Origin: an uncultured Oscillospiraceae bacterium
GTDB lineage: Bacteria; Bacillota; Clostridia; Oscillospirales; Acutalibacteraceae
Assembly (NCBI GenBank): GCA_900549945.1
Contig: URQJ01000009.1
Coordinates: forward strand, 1 to 25,783
Length of the DNA stretch: 25,783 nt
Reading direction: 5' to 3'
Both the position numbers and the translations under genes were made by a program. Under the pieces are notes generated by a model, which was not told where the DNA came from, ran no database searches, and was given only the letters and a program-made list of their open reading frames with translations. Shown here piece by piece: positions 22,371 through 25,783 of this stretch. Numbering within the stretch: position 1 is the stretch's first letter; every line of letters begins with the position of its first letter.

Positions 22371-23275
22371 CAGGATTCGCCCTCCGTTTCTTCCTCGCTC
22401 TCGCTCGTGCAGACGCCCTGCTTTCCGGCGTCGTGCATCCGGAGAAGCTGCGCGATCACCGCGCGCTGGCGGTTGCGCGGCGCGATCAGATCGACAAAGC
22501 CGTGCTCGAGCAGAAATTCCGCGCGCTGAAAGCCCTCGGGCAGCTTTTTGCGGATCGTCTGCTCGATGACGCGCGCGCCGGCAAAGCCGACCATCGCGTC
22601 CGGCTCCGCCATAATAACGTCGCCGTCCATCGCGAAGCTCGCCGTCACGCCGCCGGTTGTCGGGTCGGTGAGCACGGTCAGGTAAAAGAGGCCGGCGTCG
22701 CTGTGCAGGCGCACGGCGCCGCTCGTCTTTGCCATCTGCATCAACGAGAGGATGCCCTCCTGCATTCTGGCGCCGCCCGCCGCCGTGAAGCCGACCACCG
22801 GCAGGCGGTGCGCGGCGGCGTATTCAAACAGGCGCGTGATCTTTTCGCCGACCACCGTGCCCATGCTGCCCATCATAAAGTGCGGGTCCATGCAGAACAC
22901 GGCGCACGGCTCGCCCTCCACACGGAGCGTGCCGCAGAGCACGCCCTCTTTTTCGCGCGTGGAAAGTCTCGCGCTTTTGAGCTTATTCTCGTAGTTCGGA
23001 AAATTCAGGATATCGCGGCTCGTCATGTCGCCGTCCAGCTCCGTGAAGCTGTCCTCATCCGCGAGGAAGCTGATGCGCTGGCGCGCCGTCATGCGGAAAT
23101 GATGCCCGCAGCGGCAGACGTTCTGCGTATCCCAAAGCTCCGAAACAGGTGTTTGTGTGCCGCATTTCGGGCAGGTCATCGTGATCTCATGCGATTCCTC
23201 CTGCGGGTTTTTCGGCTGCTTGCCGCCCTTTTCCAGCTCGTTCTGGGGCGAGCGGAACAGGCCCATCAGATTCAT
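22370..23275 (-). CDS. accD: Acetyl-CoA carboxylase carboxyltransferase subunit beta
   Basis: A 301-aa beta subunit of the carboxyltransferase, with an N-terminal zinc ribbon and a crotonase-like domain. The ribbon has CPKC (Cys35, Cys38) but its second half reads VCRCGHH (Cys54, Cys56), a C-x-C where E. coli has C-x2-C; one residue is missing. The catalytic domain has [15 protein letters not shown] (160-174) and [12 protein letters not shown] (205-216), both typical. ATG at 23275 follows GGGAG by 8 nt; the in-frame start at 23299 is not supported by a ribosome-binding site. It lies 59 nt after accC and overlaps accA by one base. Together AccA and AccD make malonyl-CoA from acetyl-CoA and carboxybiotin. 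Confidence 0.97.
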   Translation of the reverse strand: MNLMGLFRSPQNELEKGGKQPKNPQEESHEITMTCPKCGTQTPVSELWDTQNVCRCGHHFRMTARQRISFLADEDSFTELDGDMTSRDILNFPNYENKLKSARLSTREKEGVLCGTLRVEGEPCAVFCMDPHFMMGSMGTVVGEKITRLFEYAAAHRLPVVGFTAAGGARMQEGILSLMQMAKTSGAVRLHSDAGLFYLTVLTDPTTGGVTASFAMDGDVIMAEPDAMVGFAGARVIEQTIRKKLPEGFQRAEFLLEHGFVDLIAPRNRQRAVIAQLLRMHDAGKQGVCTSESEEETEGES

Positions 23276-23334
23276 AGCGGTTTCTCCCTTCGGTTGCACG
23301 CATCCGGGCTTTTGCCGGGCGGCTCAGCGCCCCC

Positions 23335-24648
23335 TCAGCCCTCGCGGTTTTTGATGAAGTCGGTATAATAATCCCCGCTTTGGAAAACGGGATCGCGGAT
23401 GATATCGATCTGGTTCTCGATGTTGTTCGGCAGACCGCCGATGACAAGCTCGCACAGGGCGGACTGCATCTTGCGGATGGCCTCCTCGCGCGTGGAGGAG
23501 AACACGATCATCTTGCCGAGCATCGAATCGTAGAACGGCGGCACCTCGTAGCCCTGATAGAGGAACGTGTCGAAGCGCACCCACGGGCCGGAGGGGATGT
23601 GCAGGAAATCGACCTTGCCCACGCCGCCGGCGTTGATACGGCACTCGATCGCCGCGCCGCGCACCTTGATGTCGTCCTGCGTGCAGTCGAGCTCGACGCC
23701 CGCCGCGATGCGGATCTGCCACTTGACGATGTCCTTGCCGGTGACAAGCTCCGAAACCGGGTGCTCCACCTGCAGGCGTGTGTTCATCTCCATGAAATAA
23801 AAATTCTTGTCCCTGTCCATCAGGAATTCGACGGTGCCGGCGTTGACATAGCCGACGGCCTTCGCCGCCTTCGCCGCCGCCTCAAACAGCTCTCGCCGCT
23901 TTTCCTTCGAGACGCCCGGCGAGGGGGATTCCTCGATCAGCTTCTGGTTGTTGCGCTGAATCGAGCACTCGCGCTCGCCGAGGCACACGACGTTGCCCTG
24001 CTCGTCGCAGAGGAGCTGCACCTCGATGTGCTTTGCCGGGTATATGTATTTCTCCATGTACATCCGCCCGTCGCCGAACGCCTGCTGCGCTTCGCTCGAG
24101 GCGGTGCTGAACGCATGCTCGATCTCCTCGGCGGCGCGCACGAGGCGGATGCCCTTGCCGCCGCCGCCCGCCGAAGCCTTCAGCATGACGGGATAGCCGA
24201 TCTTTTCCGCAGCCGCTTTGGCTGCTGCCGCGTCCTCGAGGATCTCGGTGCCCGGAATCGTCGGCACGCCGGACTGCTGCATCAGGCGGCGGGCCGCGTC
24301 CTTATCGCCCATGCGGGAGATCAAATCGCCCGAGGGGCCGACGAACGCAATGCCGTGCTTCTTGCACAGGTCCGCAAACGACGCGTTCTCGGCGAGGAAG
24401 CCGTAGCCCGGGTGGATCGCCTGCGCCTTCGATGCGATCGCCGCGCTGACGATGCGCTCCTGATTCAGGTAGCTGTCCTTCGCCGCGGCCTCGCCGATGC
24501 AGACGGCCTCGTCTGCGAGCGCCACATGGATGGATTCCGCATCCGCCTTCGAATAGACCGCGACGGTGCGGATGCCCATCTCCTTGCAGGCGCGGATGAT
24601 GCGCACCGCGATCTCCCCGCGGTTTGCAACGAGTAATTTCGTAAACAT
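23335..24648 (-). CDS. accC: Acetyl-CoA carboxylase biotin carboxylase subunit
   Basis: A 437-aa ATP-grasp enzyme that carboxylates the biotin on the AccB carrier using ATP and bicarbonate, the first half-reaction of acetyl-CoA carboxylase. It has KLLVANRGEIAVRI at the N-terminus, the glycine-rich ATP loop KASAGGGGKGIR (157-168), ERECSIQRNNQKLIEE (226-240) and FMEMNTRLQVEHPVSE (285-300), which carries the metal- and biotin-binding Glu287, Asn289 and Arg291. The C-terminal segment after ECRIN is shorter than in E. coli. ATG at 24648 follows AGGAAAGG by 7 nt. It lies 29 nt after fabZ and 59 nt before accD. accB is not in the window and may have been upstream of fabZ. Confidence 0.97.
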   Translation of the reverse strand: MFTKLLVANRGEIAVRIIRACKEMGIRTVAVYSKADAESIHVALADEAVCIGEAAAKDSYLNQERIVSAAIASKAQAIHPGYGFLAENASFADLCKKHGIAFVGPSGDLISRMGDKDAARRLMQQSGVPTIPGTEILEDAAAAKAAAEKIGYPVMLKASAGGGGKGIRLVRAAEEIEHAFSTASSEAQQAFGDGRMYMEKYIYPAKHIEVQLLCDEQGNVVCLGERECSIQRNNQKLIEESPSPGVSKEKRRELFEAAAKAAKAVGYVNAGTVEFLMDRDKNFYFMEMNTRLQVEHPVSELVTGKDIVKWQIRIAAGVELDCTQDDIKVRGAAIECRINAGGVGKVDFLHIPSGPWVRFDTFLYQGYEVPPFYDSMLGKMIVFSSTREEAIRKMQSALCELVIGGLPNNIENQIDIIRDPVFQSGDYYTDFIKNREG

Positions 24649-24677
24649 GCTGCTGCCTTTCCTTTCCTACGCGCGGC

Positions 24678-25028
24678 TCAGGCCTTGACGAGCGCGAACG
24701 AGAATTCCGCCGTGACGCAGACCTTGCCGTTCACGCGGCCCGTGCCCTTCGCAAAGTAGAACGCGCCGCGCTGGCGCACGAGCTCGCACTCGGTCTCGAG
24801 CGTGTCGCCGGGCTTCACCATGCCGCGGAACTTCACCTTGTCGAGGCTCGTGAAAACCGGGGTCATGCCCTCGGCCGCGCCGTCGAGCAGAAGCGCGCAG
24901 GCGCTCTGCGCGAGCATCTCGCACTGAATCACGCCCGGCACGATCGGGTTGCCCGGAAAATGGCCCTGCAAGAACCATTCGTCGCCGCGCACCGTATATT
25001 TGCCCTCCGCCAGATTGTCCTCAATCTT
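24678..25028 (-). CDS. fabZ: 3-hydroxyacyl-ACP dehydratase FabZ, 5' end missing at a chimeric join
   Basis: Only the C-terminal roughly 115 residues are host sequence, beginning KIEDNLAEGKYTVRGDEWF. The hot-dog-fold dehydratase removes water from 3-hydroxyacyl-ACP in fatty-acid elongation. The catalytic His lies in GHFPGNPIVPGV and the Glu in CEMLAQ; SLDKVKFRGMVKPGDTL follows, as in FabZ. The family normally begins with about 20-25 more residues containing PHR and LLLDE. Here the frame runs upstream without a stop into an ABC-transporter ATPase, the apparent 244-aa protein ending at 25409. The two parts meet in the peptide LLLDEAT (25029-25049), which both families carry, so the exact join cannot be placed within it. 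Gene order fabZ-accC-accD-accA is typical of Firmicutes. Confidence 0.9.
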   Translation of the reverse strand, partial: KIEDNLAEGKYTVRGDEWFLQGHFPGNPIVPGVIQCEMLAQSACALLLDGAAEGMTPVFTSLDKVKFRGMVKPGDTLETECELVRQRGAFYFAKGTGRVNGKVCVTAEFSFALVKA

Positions 25029-25783
25029 GGTCGCTTCATCCAATAGAAGTACATCGCCACCGTGCAACAATGCACGAGCAATGGCCAATCTCTGTATTTG
25101 TCCACCGGAAAGCCCCTTCCCGCCTTCTTTCAGTTCACTGTTGAGCCCCGACGGCATTGAAAAAACAAAATCAGCAGCAGCCATTTTCAAAGCCTTCTTC
25201 ATTACTTCGTCATCAGCATCCGGATTTCCCAAAGAAAGGTTCTCCCGGATACTTCCGGAAAAAAGATAATTCCCTTGAGGTACATACGCTATCCGTTGCC
25301 GGAAAGCGGGAGCCATCGGAAAGCCGGATTTATTATCCGATACAGTAACCGTCCCCTGTTGCGGAGATACCAGCCAAGTAATAATCGCATTACCGTGGTC
25401 TTTCCACATCCGGTTTCTCCGACTAATGCAGTCATTTTCCCCCGTTCAAAAACAAAATTTGCGTGAGATAATGTTTGTCTACCGGTTTCATACTCGAAAG
25501 TAACATCGGAAAAAGTTATTTTTTCTATCCGGAAAGACGGTTGGACCAAAGACATATCTGCCTGTTCCCTCGGTAGTTTCTCCAATTCATTCAAACGTTC
25601 CAATGCTGTGTATGCAGCAATAAAGGCAGGAATACTCGCTACCAGCCCAAATGCCGGCCCTTGTATCATGGCTACCAGCTGTAAAAAAGCAGTCATAGTG
25701 CCAAAAGTTATCTCATTCCCGTACAATTGATAAACTCCCCATGAAAAAGCAGTCAGATAGCCTGTTGCAAAGCCAAATGAAAG
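25029..25783 (-). pseudogene. ABC transporter (membrane plus ATPase) fragment, frameshifted and truncated, probably foreign
   Basis: From the right edge inward, the minus strand reads the end of a membrane domain (LSFGFATGYLTAFSWGVYQ, then GTMTAFLQLVAMIQGP), then an ATPase domain with Walker A GETGCGKTT. A one-base loss near 25372-25376 shifts the frame: reading resumes as VSPQQGTVTV, then RIAYVPQGNYLFSGSI (Q-loop), GLSGGQIQRLAIARAL (signature) and DVLLLDEAT (Walker B), where it meets fabZ. The C-terminal part after Walker B is gone. Base composition and codons (TTA, ATA, GTA, TTT) are clearly AT-richer than the rest of the window, and the style resembles Bacteroidales exporter-type ABC proteins. 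Most likely this is a chimeric contig end with sequencing error; true rearrangement is less likely. Confidence 0.8.

Noticed and set aside
23600..23680. The short stretch after ECRIN in AccC as a deletion
   Set aside because: As far as I recall, many clostridial biotin carboxylases have the same shorter form in this segment; the frame is intact and the flanking motifs are complete.
24678..25409. A natural ABC ATPase-FabZ fusion protein
   Set aside because: The ATPase part lacks its start, is frameshifted and has foreign base composition; the join falls in a peptide shared by both families, which points to a chimeric contig.
1..25783. CRISPR arrays, tRNAs, rRNAs, insertion sequences or phage genes
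   Set aside because: No regularly spaced repeats, cloverleaf-like sequences, transposase motifs or phage structural genes were noticed on reading; a covariance-model search could still find a small RNA.

Overview
The window is GC-rich and densely coded, and it reads like a gut-type Clostridia genome of the Oscillospirales/Ruminococcaceae kind. This is inferred from gene content and protein style: a fabZ-accC-accD-accA fatty-acid operon, a BmrCD-like heterodimeric ABC exporter, a short amidase of a type common in gut Firmicutes, and an LplB/YtcP-type sugar importer with an AraC-family membrane sensor. No rRNA, tRNA, CRISPR array or insertion sequence was recognised.

Layout. Positions 1-1680 (minus) hold a cell-envelope operon: polysaccharide deacetylase, short N-acetylmuramoyl-L-alanine amidase, and the start of a sodium:alanine symporter that leaves the window. 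A small secreted protein of unknown function (plus, 1847-2176) has its own promoter and shares a bidirectional terminator with an alpha/beta hydrolase (minus, 2282-3220), which is preceded by a hemolysin III family membrane protein (minus, 3299-3994). A 400-nt divergent intergenic region carries two good sigma-A promoters and a structured leader for two ABC half-transporters (plus, 4395-8027). Together these form a heterodimeric exporter with one consensus and one degenerate ATP site.

Positions 8167-18910 (minus) are the most interesting part: a nine-gene catabolic operon. In transcription order it encodes two sugar-type ABC permeases, a solute-binding lipoprotein, a D-2-hydroxyacid dehydrogenase-like protein, a TIM-barrel sugar-phosphate-isomerase/epimerase-like protein, a Gfo/Idh/MocA oxidoreductase, an Old-Yellow-Enzyme-type FMN/4Fe-4S oxidoreductase without the usual FAD/NAD module, an SDR dehydrogenase, and a soluble fumarate-reductase-like FAD protein. 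No glycoside hydrolase, sugar kinase or transporter ATPase is present. The operon starts from a clear promoter (18940-18969) with an imperfect dyad upstream. It is preceded by a membrane-anchored AraC-family regulator (minus, 19161-21398) with its own terminator. The five oxidoreductases and the TIM-barrel protein suggest an oxidation, elimination and reduction route for an imported glycoside or cyclitol-like compound. The substrate cannot be read from the sequence.

Positions 21606-25028 (minus) hold accA, accD, accC and fabZ, the acetyl-CoA carboxylase genes plus a dehydratase for fatty-acid elongation. The fabZ 5' end is replaced at about 25029-25049 by an AT-richer, frameshifted ABC-transporter fragment that looks Bacteroidales-like and runs to the window end. 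The two reading frames join exactly at a shared LLLDEAT peptide, which suggests a chimeric assembly join rather than a real gene fusion.
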